23,943 bases of DNA from Bacteroidota bacterium (GTDB lineage Bacteria; Bacteroidota; Bacteroidia; Bacteroidales; F082): positions 1 through 23,943 of the forward strand of contig NYYH01000003.1 of NCBI GenBank assembly GCA_002686705.1, written 5' to 3'. The translations under genes were made by a program, and so were the position numbers. Shown here in pieces: positions 6,552-15,340 of this stretch; the first letter of the stretch is position 1, and each line of letters starts with the position of its first letter. The notes beneath the pieces are model-generated. The model had not been told where the DNA came from. It did no database searches and saw only the letters and a program-made list of their open reading frames with translations.

Positions 6552-9266
6552 ATGAGCGAATCAGAGGAAACTATCGATCAGGTTAATAAAAATCAACCTA
6601 ATCAGACCGAAGGACATAAAACTACGCATCTAAAAGGTATGTATGAGAACTGGTTTCTCGATTATGCCTCTTATGTTATTCTTGAGCGTGCTGTTCCTGA
6701 GGTTGACGATGGTTTAAAACCAGTCCAACGACGTATCCTCCATGCAATGAATCGTCTTGATGACGGACGATTTAACAAAGTTGCCAATATTATAGGTCAT
6801 ACAATGCAATTTCACCCTCATGGTGATGCATCTATTGGTGATGCTCTTGTTCAATTAGGACAGAAAGATCTGCTCATCGACATGCAGGGAAATTGGGGAA
6901 ACACATTAACAGGTGATCGAGCCGCCGCTCCTCGTTATATTGAAGCCAGACTTTCAAAATTTGCTAAAGAAGTAGTTTTCAATCCAAAAACAACTACATG
7001 GAAATCCTCGTATGATGGAAGGAACAAAGAACCACTTACTCTTCCAGTAAAATTTCCTTTGCTTTTGGTGCAGGGTGTTGAAGGTATTGCTGTTGGATTA
7101 GCTTCAAAAATTTTACCCCATAATTTTTGTGAATTAATTGATGCCTCTGTTCTTCATTTACAGAATAAAGATTTTAACATTCTACCTGATTTTTTAACAG
7201 GTGGAATGGCTGATTTTACAAAGTACAATTATGGGCATAGAGGTGGGAAAGTAAGAGTGAGAGCAAAAATTTCTCAATCAGACAAGAAAACTCTGTTAAT
7301 AAGCGAAATACCTTTTTCTACCACAACATCATCTCTTATTGATTCCATTATATCAGCAAGTGACAAGGGCAAAATTAAAATCAAAAAAATTGACGATAAT
7401 ACAGCGGAGAATGTTGAAATAGTAATTAATCTGGCATCTAATGTTTCGCCTGACCAAACAATTGACGCCCTATATGCTTTCACTAACTGTGAGGTTTCCA
7501 TTTCACCTAACACATGTGTAATTGTTGATAAAAAACCATACTTCATTTCTGTTAAAGAAATCCTTAGACAAAATACTGACCATACTGTTCAACTATTAAA
7601 AACGGAACTGGAAATCAGACTTCAGGAACTTGAAGATCAGTGGCACAATTCATCGCTTGAAAAGATATTTATTGAAAATAGGATTTATCAAAGTATTGAA
7701 GAATGCGAAACATGGGAATCAGTTATCGAAACTATCGATAAAGGTCTTGATCCATTTAAAAAACTTCTTAAACGGGAAGTAATCGAAGATGATATTGTAA
7801 GGCTTACAGAAATAAAGATCAAACGAATATCTAAATATAACGCCGTTAAAGCGGATGAACTCATTGCTTCTGTTGAAGATGAGATTGGTGAAGTAAAAAA
7901 TCATTTAGAAAATTTAATTGATTACGCCATTAATTATTTCAAGCAGATCAAAAAGAAACATGGTAAAGGAAGGGAACGAAAAACAGAGATCAGAAATTTC
8001 GATACAATAAATGCCTCCAACGTTGCTGTTGCAAACACAAAACTTTTTATCGACCGCAAGGAAGGTTTTGTTGGAACGACACTTAAAAAAGTTGAATTCG
8101 TTACCGATTGTTCCGATATTGATGACATAATTATTTTTAAATCCGACGGCACGATGATTGTCCATAAAGTTGCCCCAAAAGTATTTGTTGGTAAAGGGAT
8201 TATACATGTTGCTGTATTTAAGAAAAGTGATAATCGTACTGTTTATAACATGATTTACCAAAATGGTAAAAGAGGTAAATATTATGTGAAAAGATTTGCC
8301 GTTGTTGGGGTAACTCGAGATAAAGAGTATGATCTTACTATCGGTTCAGAAGGATCGAAGATTATTTATTTCACAGCAAACCCAAATGGCGAAGCAGAGA
8401 TTGTCAAAATAAACCTAAGGGCTAAACCAAAGTTAAAGAAATTAAGTTTTGATTTTGATTTTAGTAGTCTTGCAATCAAAGGAAGAAAATCTCGTGGTAA
8501 TATACTGGCTAAACATACTATCAAAAACATTATTCAGCGTGAAGAAGGCGTTTCTACCCTCGGTGCTAGAAGCATATGGTATGATGATACTGTACGTAGA
8601 TTAAACACTGATGAAAGAGGTGAATATATTGGAGCTTTTATCGGTGATGATAGAATTCTTTGCATTATGAACAATGGAGAGCTAAAACTAACCGGCTACG
8701 ATTTATCAACGCACTTTGATGACGAGATAAAGTTAGTTACTAAGTTTGACCCTGATAAAATCATCACCGCTGTTTATTATGATAGTGAACAAAAAAGACA
8801 TTATGTAAAACGTTTTCATTTGCCTGAGAACATGACTGTTAATAAATTATTAAATTTTATTGGTGAGGAAAAAGCGTCGAAATTAATAGCCTTTTCTTTT
8901 GATCACCTACCTAGATTGCAATTCGAAATTAAGAAAAAGAGCAGTGGTGAAACAGAAGTAGAGGTTGTACCACTGGCAGATTTTATTGCGATTAAAAGTT
9001 ATCGGGCAAAAGGTAAACGGCTTTCCAGATACGACCTACGAAAAATAAAATTTATCGAACCTCTCCCCTACACTCCACCAGTAACAGAGCAATTAGAAGT
9101 AACCAACATTGAAGAAGAGAATCCGGAGGATAAGGTATCTAATAAAGCTGAGAATAAGACTGAAGAAATAATTAATGATAAAAGTATTCAAGCCGATAAT
9201 AAAGAAGAGGAAATCTCTCCTCCTGAGGACAAAGATGAACCACCCCAACTAGAACTTGATTTTTAA
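6552..9266 (+). CDS. parC: DNA topoisomerase IV subunit A
   Basis: This 904-aa type IIA topoisomerase cleavage subunit carries YVILERAVPEVDDGLKPVQRR (residues 41-61), HPHGD (88-92) and AAPRYIEARL with the catalytic Tyr129. The C-terminal half carries the DNA-wrapping repeat domain, and the last ~50 residues are a Glu/Asp/Lys-rich tail. The subunit cuts and rejoins both DNA strands during decatenation of daughter chromosomes. At the quinolone-resistance position equal to E. coli ParC Ser80, this protein has Ala93, and Asp97 stands at the Glu84 position. The 'LIDMQGNWGN' and 'DASIGD' wording is the Bacteroidota ParC type rather than GyrA. The partner parE gene is not in the window. The upstream 96 bases show no clear promoter. 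Confidence 0.93.
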   Translation: MSESEETIDQVNKNQPNQTEGHKTTHLKGMYENWFLDYASYVILERAVPEVDDGLKPVQRRILHAMNRLDDGRFNKVANIIGHTMQFHPHGDASIGDALVQLGQKDLLIDMQGNWGNTLTGDRAAAPRYIEARLSKFAKEVVFNPKTTTWKSSYDGRNKEPLTLPVKFPLLLVQGVEGIAVGLASKILPHNFCELIDASVLHLQNKDFNILPDFLTGGMADFTKYNYGHRGGKVRVRAKISQSDKKTLLISEIPFSTTTSSLIDSIISASDKGKIKIKKIDDNTAENVEIVINLASNVSPDQTIDALYAFTNCEVSISPNTCVIVDKKPYFISVKEILRQNTDHTVQLLKTELEIRLQELEDQWHNSSLEKIFIENRIYQSIEECETWESVIETIDKGLDPFKKLLKREVIEDDIVRLTEIKIKRISKYNAVKADELIASVEDEIGEVKNHLENLIDYAINYFKQIKKKHGKGRERKTEIRNFDTINASNVAVANTKLFIDRKEGFVGTTLKKVEFVTDCSDIDDIIIFKSDGTMIVHKVAPKVFVGKGIIHVAVFKKSDNRTVYNMIYQNGKRGKYYVKRFAVVGVTRDKEYDLTIGSEGSKIIYFTANPNGEAEIVKINLRAKPKLKKLSFDFDFSSLAIKGRKSRGNILAKHTIKNIIQREEGVSTLGARSIWYDDTVRRLNTDERGEYIGAFIGDDRILCIMNNGELKLTGYDLSTHFDDEIKLVTKFDPDKIITAVYYDSEQKRHYVKRFHLPENMTVNKLLNFIGEEKASKLIAFSFDHLPRLQFEIKKKSSGETEVEVVPLADFIAIKSYRAKGKRLSRYDLRKIKFIEPLPYTPPVTEQLEVTNIEEENPEDKVSNKAENKTEEIINDKSIQADNKEEEISPPEDKDEPPQLELDF

Positions 9267-9340
9267 TAATCGCTATTCTTCCCAAATTGATGCAAGGATT
9301 ATCACTCTCCTGCTAATTTACATATCTAACAAAAAATATA

Positions 9341-9348
9341 TATTTTTG
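9341..9348 (+). promoter_or_regulatory. Promoter -7 box of the flavin reductase gene
   Basis: TATTTTTG matches TAnnTTTG, 59 bases before the ATG at 9408, giving a leader of roughly 50 bases. Confidence 0.6.
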
Positions 9349-9407
9349 CCACCCCAAAAAGTTAACCTTCTTTAGATTTATTAGAACTAAAATAAGCTAT
9401 ACTTACT

Positions 9408-10061
9408 ATGCAAACAAGCGGTTTACATAAACTCGTAGGAATTAAAAACCTGACTGACTCAACATACTTACTTCAAATTGAAAAAAATAATATGGTCTTT
9501 GAAGCTGGACAACATATACTGCTTGGTCGTTACAATGATCCTGATCAACGAGAATATTCTATCTACAGTGGCATTGCTGATAATTATCTTGAGATTCTAA
9601 TAAAAGAAATATCTGATGGAACTGTATCAAAACACCTGAAAAACATACTGCCGGGTGCAATGTTAAATGTTGAGGGACCATTAGGTTTTTTTGGTTTAGA
9701 TAAAGAAAAAATACATTCACACAAGCATCTGTTTATAGCAAGCGGAACTGGTATTGCTCCTTTTCACAGCATGGTTCGCAGTTATCCTACTTTAAATTAC
9801 ACAATATTGCATGGCATAAGAACTTGTGACGAAGCTTACGGAAAAGAATCCTTTGAAGGTGACAGGTACATTAGATGCGCATCTCGCGATACTTCTTGCG
9901 AATTTACTGGCAGAGTTACCGATTACATCAAACAAAATAATTTTGATGGAGATACAATATGTTATTTTTGTGGCAATTTTAAGATGATACGTGAAGCAAT
10001 GCAGTTACTTGAAGAAAAAGGAATTCCAGGCAACCAACTACATGCTGAAGTATATTTTTAA
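9408..10061 (+). CDS. Ferredoxin-NADP reductase family flavoprotein
   Basis: The 217-aa protein has the FNR fold: FAD-binding REYSIYSG at residues 48-55 (RxYS), GTVSKHL at 71-77, nicotinamide-binding ASGTGIAP at 111-118, YFCGN at 186-190 and a C-terminal HAEVYF. It should move electrons between NAD(P)H and a small redox protein or quinone in the cytoplasm. It is short compared with the ~250-aa classical bacterial Fpr, and no ferredoxin domain is fused to it. It has its own promoter and is followed 112 bases later by the MiaB-like gene. The electron acceptor cannot be read from the sequence. Confidence 0.9.
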   Translation: MQTSGLHKLVGIKNLTDSTYLLQIEKNNMVFEAGQHILLGRYNDPDQREYSIYSGIADNYLEILIKEISDGTVSKHLKNILPGAMLNVEGPLGFFGLDKEKIHSHKHLFIASGTGIAPFHSMVRSYPTLNYTILHGIRTCDEAYGKESFEGDRYIRCASRDTSCEFTGRVTDYIKQNNFDGDTICYFCGNFKMIREAMQLLEEKGIPGNQLHAEVYF

Positions 10062-10173
10062 TTTTTAAAGAGCCATGAAACGAACATGTAAAGAATCATC
10101 ATTATATTACAAAATGTCTATTATTATTTTTTACATGAAAGTTCCATCTGACCAATAAAAGATAAATAAACAG

Positions 10174-11610
10174 ATGAAATACCACATTGTACAGCTAGGA
10201 TGCCAAATGAATATTAGCGATGGCGAACGTGTTCAGATGGTGCTCGATAAAATGGGGTTTGTTCCAACAGACGAGGCTGAAGAAGCAAATCTGATAGGTG
10301 TTATTGCATGTTCGGTTCGCCAAAAAGGTATTGATAAGGTATATAATCTTGTAAACATTTGGAACAAGTGGAAAAACAATAAAAATCTAATAACCTTTGT
10401 TTCTGGTTGTGTATTGCCATCCGATAAACAAAAATTCCTTAAACTTTTCGATATTGTAACTACAATGAGTCAGCTACCAGAGCTACCCGAAATGATACTT
10501 CAATATGGAGTTGTATCACAAGCAGGTTTACAATCGCAATACCCTGATTTAGAAAAGTCAGCGAAGGAAAATATCGCTTATCCAAAATTTGCGGAATTTA
10601 AAATCAATCCATCACGAATTAGTCATTCTCAAAAAAACATAATAAGTAAACCAGAAGTAGGAATTGAAGAGTTTTGGAATATTGAACCAAAATATGGTTC
10701 GGGCTTTGAAGCATACATACCCATCCAAAATGGTTGTGACAAATTCTGTACGTTTTGTGCTGTTCCATATACTCGTGGTCGTGAAGTATCCCGACCGTCT
10801 GATGAGATAATGAGTGAATTAAAGAGTTTGGTAAATAAAGGAGTTAAGTCGATTACTATCCTGGGACAAAATGTAAACTCATATGGCTTAGACAAAAAGG
10901 GCAACGAAATTAGTTTTTCAGAACTTCTTGAACAAATTGGAGAATATGGAATTGAATCAGGCAAAGACTTCTGGGTTTACTTTACTTCTCCACATCCTCG
11001 CGACATGTCAGATGAAGTGATTGAAGTTATTGCAAAATATGACTGCTTAGGTAAACAAATTCATTTGCCGATACAATCAGGAGATGATAAGGTTCTTATC
11101 CGTATGAACAGGAATCATTCAATGCAAAAATATCGTGATATCGTTAATACGATCAGGAGACTTATACCACAAGCAACACTATTTACAGATGTAATTGTAG
11201 GATTTACCGGTGAATCATCAGAGGAATTTGAGAACTCTCGAAAGATAATGAAAGAGTTCAAATATAATATGGCATATATTGCTCAATATTCACCTAGGCC
11301 GGGCGCAACAAGCTCAAGATGGGATGATGATATACCAAAAGAAGTGAAAAAAGAAAGGTATCATCAACTCACGACTGAACTGACAAAATATTCTCATGAA
11401 TATAATAGTGGTCTTATTGGCAGTACAATAAAAGTACTCGTTAGAGGAAATGATCGCAAATCAGGTTATTTGTCTGCATATACTGAAGGCAGGATAGTTG
11501 CCAGATTTTCCTCAAACAACAGCAATCTAGTTGGAAAATTTGTAGATATAAAGATTACATCGGCTGCGCCACTTTCAATAGAAGGAGAACTTGATAAACA
11601 TTATGATTAA
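10174..11610 (+). CDS. miaB: MiaB-like tRNA methylthiotransferase
   Basis: This 478-aa radical-SAM methylthiotransferase has the usual three parts. The N-terminal UPF0004 domain supplies the auxiliary [4Fe-4S] cysteines C10 (QLGCQMN), C46 (ACSVRQ) and C79 (SGCVLP). The radical-SAM core begins with CDKFCTFC (C188, C192, C195) followed by RGREVSRP, and a TRAM-like C-terminus binds RNA. MiaB adds the 2-methylthio group to i6A37 of tRNAs reading UNN codons. The wording is atypical for a Bacteroidota MiaB: IACSVRQ replaces the common NTCSVR/NTCSIR, the sequence between the cluster domain and the SAM core is long (about 100-187), and MAYIAQYSPRPG resembles, to my recollection, proteins of Patescibacteria. 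Its stop overlaps the start of mtaB by 8 bases, so the two are co-translated. Family certain; exact tRNA substrate less so. Confidence 0.87.
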   Translation: MKYHIVQLGCQMNISDGERVQMVLDKMGFVPTDEAEEANLIGVIACSVRQKGIDKVYNLVNIWNKWKNNKNLITFVSGCVLPSDKQKFLKLFDIVTTMSQLPELPEMILQYGVVSQAGLQSQYPDLEKSAKENIAYPKFAEFKINPSRISHSQKNIISKPEVGIEEFWNIEPKYGSGFEAYIPIQNGCDKFCTFCAVPYTRGREVSRPSDEIMSELKSLVNKGVKSITILGQNVNSYGLDKKGNEISFSELLEQIGEYGIESGKDFWVYFTSPHPRDMSDEVIEVIAKYDCLGKQIHLPIQSGDDKVLIRMNRNHSMQKYRDIVNTIRRLIPQATLFTDVIVGFTGESSEEFENSRKIMKEFKYNMAYIAQYSPRPGATSSRWDDDIPKEVKKERYHQLTTELTKYSHEYNSGLIGSTIKVLVRGNDRKSGYLSAYTEGRIVARFSSNNSNLVGKFVDIKITSAAPLSIEGELDKHYD

Positions 11611-12892
11611 AAAAATAGCTTTTAAAACTCTTGGGTGCAGGCTTAATCTATTTGAAACTGATTCACTTGCCTCTGAATTCATAAAAAAAGACTATCAAAC
11701 AGTTGACTTTGCTGAAAAAGCTGATATATATGTGATAAACACATGTACGGTTACTAGTATGAGCGATCAAAAATCACGTAGAGCAATAAGTCAGGCAAAG
11801 AGAAAAAATGATAATGGAATTACAATAGTAACTGGCTGTATGGCAACAAATTACAAAGAACAGCTTGAAAAAAACGAGAAGATTGATTATGTGATTGATA
11901 ACGATCACAAAACATCAGTCTTGTCTGTTGCGGAGGCACACTTTAATGGCGAAATTGTAAGCGCTGACAACTACGAAAAAAACCTTTTTAATTATGAACC
12001 AGCCGATCAAACTTTTCACACCAGAAGTTTTATAAAGATACAAGATGGATGTGATAATTTCTGCACTTTTTGCATTATCCCAAAGGTACGCGGAAGAGCA
12101 AGCAGTCGGCCGGTCGCAGATGTTCTCACTAATGTTAGAAAAGTAGTTGAGTTTGGGTTTAAGGAAGTTATAATTACTGGTGTAAATATTGGTAGATATA
12201 ATCACAACAATACTGATTTTGAGTCGCTTGTAGAGCAAATGCTTGACATTCCGGGTGATTTCAGAATTCGAATATCCTCAATTGAACCGGATGGCTACAC
12301 TGATAGCTTCTTTCGATTATTTAAGCATCCGAAACTTGCTCCTCATATGCATATTTGCCTTCAAAGTGGTTCAGAAGAAATCTTAATGAAGATGCGGCGA
12401 ATGTATACAGCAAAATTGTTTAAAGAAATGGCATCCAAACTGGAAGAATTGCATCCTGGTTTTAGTCTTACTACAGATGTAATTGTTGGTTTTCCAAGTG
12501 AAACTGAAGAGCAATTTCAGGCTACCGTTGACCTTGCCAACACAATAGGATTTGGTCATATTCATACTTTTAAATATTCGGTACGTAAAGGAACTCGCGC
12601 TGAAAGACTTCCTGAACAAATTGACGAAAAGGAAAAGAACCGCAGAGGAGAAATAATTCGAAAACTGTCAGAAAAAACAAGATTAAAATATCGTAACTCA
12701 TTTATTGGAAAGCAACAAAAAGTACTTGTTCAAATAATAATCGAAAATGGTTTTGCAAGAGGGTATGGAGAGCATTATATACCTGTTATTATTGAAAAAA
12801 CAGGCCTTACTAAAAATACTTTCTATAATGTTGATATCAATGGCATTATTGAAAAAGATGAGCCTATATTAGTGGGAACATTATCAAACTAA
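11603..12892 (+). CDS. mtaB: tRNA t6A37 methylthiotransferase MtaB
   Basis: The protein is 429 aa from the ATG at 11603; an in-frame TTG at 11591 would add four residues. Motifs in order: TLGCRLN (C12), NTCTVT (C48) and TGCM (C79) for the auxiliary cluster, CDNFCTFC (C150, C154, C157) for the radical-SAM cluster, SSIEPDG, LQSGS, TDVIVGFPSET and FKYSVRKGT. The GCRLN and IEPDG forms mark MtaB rather than MiaB. It converts t6A to ms2t6A at position 37 of tRNAs reading ANN codons. It overlaps the preceding methylthiotransferase gene, so both position-37 modifications come from one transcript. AAGGAG at 11582-11587 is too far from the ATG to decide the start; the ATG is chosen because MIKKIAFKTLGC matches the usual family N-terminus. 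Confidence 0.94.
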   Translation: MIKKIAFKTLGCRLNLFETDSLASEFIKKDYQTVDFAEKADIYVINTCTVTSMSDQKSRRAISQAKRKNDNGITIVTGCMATNYKEQLEKNEKIDYVIDNDHKTSVLSVAEAHFNGEIVSADNYEKNLFNYEPADQTFHTRSFIKIQDGCDNFCTFCIIPKVRGRASSRPVADVLTNVRKVVEFGFKEVIITGVNIGRYNHNNTDFESLVEQMLDIPGDFRIRISSIEPDGYTDSFFRLFKHPKLAPHMHICLQSGSEEILMKMRRMYTAKLFKEMASKLEELHPGFSLTTDVIVGFPSETEEQFQATVDLANTIGFGHIHTFKYSVRKGTRAERLPEQIDEKEKNRRGEIIRKLSEKTRLKYRNSFIGKQQKVLVQIIIENGFARGYGEHYIPVIIEKTGLTKNTFYNVDINGIIEKDEPILVGTLSN

Positions 12893-12931
12893 AAAATAAA
12901 GAGGATTATTTTTTTATATTAAATATTTATC

Positions 12932-12939
12932 TATTTTTG
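12932..12939 (+). promoter_or_regulatory. Promoter -7 box of rpsT
   Basis: TATTTTTG matches TAnnTTTG, 37 bases before the rpsT ATG, in the gap after mtaB. Confidence 0.7.
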
Positions 12940-12976
12940 CAGCCCGAAATTAAAATTCTAAAAACGGAAAAGTAAT

Positions 12977-13231
12977 ATGGCTAATCATCCTTCAGCACTT
13001 AAAAGAATCAGACAAAGCGAAACCAGAACGCTTCACAATCGTTATTATGCAAAAACAATGCGTAATGCAGTAAGAAAATTCAGGTTATTAACTGACAAAA
13101 AAGAAGCTGCAGATTCTTTACCAAAACTTTACGAAATGATTGACAGGCTTTCAAAAAAAGGAATTATTCATAAAAACAAAGCCGGTAATCTAAAATCGAG
13201 ATGCACAAAATATGCAAATACTTTGTCATAG
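12977..13231 (+). CDS. rpsT: 30S ribosomal protein bS20
   Basis: The 84-aa basic, helical protein starts [15 protein letters not shown] and contains [14 protein letters not shown], both typical of S20. It binds the 5' domain of 16S rRNA near helices 9 and 44 during early 30S assembly. Length matches the family (about 85 aa). The gene is monocistronic: its own -7 box at 12932 and a strong terminator at 13255-13285. No Shine-Dalgarno is visible, as usual in Bacteroidota. Confidence 0.97.
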   Translation: MANHPSALKRIRQSETRTLHNRYYAKTMRNAVRKFRLLTDKKEAADSLPKLYEMIDRLSKKGIIHKNKAGNLKSRCTKYANTLS

Positions 13232-13254
13232 AGTCAAATAAGAAATAATTTAAA

Positions 13255-13285
13255 TCCCGGTATATTTATATCGGGACTTTTTTTT
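13255..13285 (+). terminator. Rho-independent terminator of rpsT
   Basis: A 9-bp stem (13255-13263 with 13268-13276, one G-T pair, loop of four) is followed by C and eight T. It sits 23 bases after the rpsT stop and immediately before the likely radC promoter. Confidence 0.88.
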
Positions 13286-13288
13286 GCT

Positions 13289-13296
13289 TATTTTTA
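13289..13296 (+). promoter_or_regulatory. Possible weak -7 box of radC
   Basis: TATTTTTA differs from TAnnTTTG in the last base and lies 24 bases before the radC ATG at 13320. It directly follows the rpsT terminator, so radC needs its own promoter or read-through. Confidence 0.4.
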
Positions 13297-13319
13297 TAGC
13301 CCCAAAAACCCAAAATGCT

Positions 13320-14012
13320 ATGAAGAATAAATTACCCATTAGTCAATGGTCGGAAGATGATCGGCCACGAGAGAAACTAACAATAAAAGGTAAAGGCCAA
13401 TTGAGTCGTGCTGAGTTAATCGCAATTTTGATCGGTTCAGGTAACAATAATGAGTCAGCTGTTGAGCTATCTAAAAGAATACTAAGTTCCGTTAATAATA
13501 ATCTTGCTGAACTATCTAAATTAGGAGTAAAAGATCTTTGCCAGTTCAAAGGCATTGGATCAGCTAAAGCAATTTCTATAATAGCAGCACTCGAAATTGG
13601 AAGGAGAAGACGAGCTGATGATGTTATCCAAAAGAAGAAAAAAATAGTATCAAGCAAAGATGTGTATGATGTATTTTACGCTGATCTCAGTGATAAGAAT
13701 TACGAGGAATTTTGGATATTGCTAGTCGATCGCGCTAATCAAATCATTAAGAAAATTAATATTAGTGAAGGTGGTATATCAGGAACAATAGCCGATCCAA
13801 AGAAAATATTCAAGCTTGCCTTGGAAAATAACTGTTCATCAATAATACTTGCCCATAATCATCCGTCAAATAATTTACAACCAAGCGATAACGATATTAA
13901 GTTAACTAAAACAATTTCTAAAGCAGGACTTACGTTAGAGATAAATGTTTTGGATCATATTATTGTAGGTAGCGATAATTATTTTAGTTTCGCTGACGAA
14001 TCGATGATCTAG
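13320..14012 (+). CDS. radC: RadC family protein (JAMM domain)
   Basis: The protein is 230 aa from the ATG at 13320. An upstream in-frame TTG at 13284 lies in the terminator T-tract and is rejected. MKNKLPISQWSEDDRPREKL is the usual RadC N-terminus. A helix-hairpin-helix region (LCQFKGIGSAKA) precedes the C-terminal MPN/JAMM domain, with the metal site HNHPSNNLQPSDND giving His179, His181, Ser189 and Asp192. The name comes from an old link to DNA repair that has been withdrawn; the true role is uncertain, and the domain is metalloprotease-like. The stop overlaps the first unit of a heptamer repeat tract. The length is the family norm. Confidence 0.94.
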   Translation: MKNKLPISQWSEDDRPREKLTIKGKGQLSRAELIAILIGSGNNNESAVELSKRILSSVNNNLAELSKLGVKDLCQFKGIGSAKAISIIAALEIGRRRRADDVIQKKKKIVSSKDVYDVFYADLSDKNYEEFWILLVDRANQIIKKINISEGGISGTIADPKKIFKLALENNCSSIILAHNHPSNNLQPSDNDIKLTKTISKAGLTLEINVLDHIIVGSDNYFSFADESMI

Positions 14013-14060
14013 TGAAAAGTGAGTGGTGAGTGGTGAATAGTTAAAATGACTAATTATCCA
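14011..14060. repeat. Decayed heptamer repeat tract 2
   Basis: Seven-base units run from 14011: AGTGAAA, AGTGAGT, GGTGAGT, GGTGAAT, AGTTAAA, then drifting to ATGACTA and ATTATCC. It overlaps the radC stop codon. The RGT heptad and the AATTATCCA ending are shared with the tract at 3771-3834. Confidence 0.55.
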
Positions 14061-14074
14061 ATGTCAAACATATT

Positions 14075-15220
14075 ATGATAAAAATAGTAACTATAATAGG
14101 AGCTCGTCCTCAAATTATTAAAGCAGCTGCTTTAAACCGTGCTATTAAAAACCACTACTTAGATAAAATCACCGAGATAATAGTCCATACCGGGCAACAC
14201 TACGATAAAAATATGTCAAAGGTTTTTATCGACGAGCTCAATATACCCGAACCCAATTACAATCTAAATGTTGGAAGTGCTAGTCATGCCAAACAAACTT
14301 CTGATATGATTATTGGCATAGAGTCAGTTCTTAATGAAACAAATCCCGATTTTTTGATTCTTTATGGAGATACTAACTCTACTCTTGCTGGTGCGATTGC
14401 TGCTTCTAAAATTCATATCCCAATAGTGCATATTGAAGCAGGACTTCGTTCATTTAATAAAACAATGCCTGAAGAAATAAATCGTATTATGTGCGATCAT
14501 GCTTCAACGCTATTATTTTCACCTACTGCAACTGGTTATAATAATCTAATAAAAGAAGGGTTCGATCCTAATAGCAAAACTCCTTACAATGCCGATAATC
14601 CGGGTATTTTTCATTGTGGTGATGTAATGTACGATAACAGCCTGTTCTTTAAGTCTGTAGCTCTGAATAACAGCACTGTAATGAATGATAATAATCTTGA
14701 AAAAGATAATTTTATTCTTTGTACTATTCATAGGGATAATAATACAGATGATCCTTCAAGGTTGAACGCTATATTCGGTTCATTAAATCGTATTTCCAAT
14801 AAGGATAAAATAACGCTCGTAATTCCGTTACATCCAAGAACAAGAAAATTATTGGATGAAAATTTAGACGCTGAATTATTTGCCTCAATCAACTCAAACC
14901 CACATATTAAGATACTGCCACCGGTGTCCTTCCTTGATATGATTTCGTTTGAGAGTAATTGCAAAATGGTTATGACAGATTCGGGAGGTGTTCAAAAGGA
15001 AGCTTACTATTTTAACAAACCCTGTGTTATACTACGATCGGAAACAGAGTGGGTAGAAATTGTTGAGGAAGGAGCTGCTATAGTTGCCAATGCTGATGAA
15101 GATAAAATAATACAATCTTATAATAAGCTCAAGAATATGAACACCAGAATATTCCCGCTGATTTTTGGTGATGGAAAAGCTGCTGAATTTATATGTAAAA
15201 CTCTATTAAGGTCCGCTTAA
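14075..15220 (+). CDS. wecB: UDP-N-acetylglucosamine 2-epimerase (non-hydrolysing)
   Basis: The 381-aa protein has a GT-B type fold. GARPQIIKAA is at 9-18 and HTGQHYD at 38-44. Expected catalytic residues are visible: Asp99 (YGDTNST), Glu121 (HIEAGLRS), the MPEEINR glutamate at 133/134 and His219 (TIHRDN). TDSGGVQKEA follows. It interconverts UDP-GlcNAc and UDP-ManNAc in the cytoplasm, supplying ManNAc-type sugars for surface polysaccharide. No ManNAc dehydrogenase or other polysaccharide gene adjoins it, so it is an isolated copy. It lies 62 bases after radC, separated by the heptamer tract. The family length is about 375-380 aa. Confidence 0.94.
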   Translation: MIKIVTIIGARPQIIKAAALNRAIKNHYLDKITEIIVHTGQHYDKNMSKVFIDELNIPEPNYNLNVGSASHAKQTSDMIIGIESVLNETNPDFLILYGDTNSTLAGAIAASKIHIPIVHIEAGLRSFNKTMPEEINRIMCDHASTLLFSPTATGYNNLIKEGFDPNSKTPYNADNPGIFHCGDVMYDNSLFFKSVALNNSTVMNDNNLEKDNFILCTIHRDNNTDDPSRLNAIFGSLNRISNKDKITLVIPLHPRTRKLLDENLDAELFASINSNPHIKILPPVSFLDMISFESNCKMVMTDSGGVQKEAYYFNKPCVILRSETEWVEIVEEGAAIVANADEDKIIQSYNKLKNMNTRIFPLIFGDGKAAEFICKTLLRSA

Positions 15221-15317
15221 GAATCTACTCATACAAATGTTCAGTAACTCAATATTATAGAGGCCTTAAGCTATCCATTTCTACTTTTTTGATTTTTTTA
15301 CAATGCGTTGTTGCATC

Positions 15318-15340
15318 TACAAATTATATTTGTATTTTTG
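15318..15340 (+). promoter_or_regulatory. Promoter and palindrome before rpsF
   Basis: TATTTTTG at 15333-15340 is the -7 box, and TTG at 15311-15313 lies 19 bases upstream at the -33 position. A perfect 7-3-7 palindrome, TACAAAT-TAT-ATTTGTA (15318-15334), fills the spacer and touches the -7 box. A small CCCA-TTTT-TGGG hairpin (15345-15356) falls at the expected start of the transcript. Confidence 0.6.

Noticed and set aside
12893..12918. AT-only hairpin after mtaB as a terminator
   Set aside because: An 8-bp stem of A-T pairs alone is too weak to call a terminator.
13284..13319. Upstream TTG start for radC
   Set aside because: It falls in the T-tract of the rpsT terminator; family N-terminus begins at the ATG at 13320.
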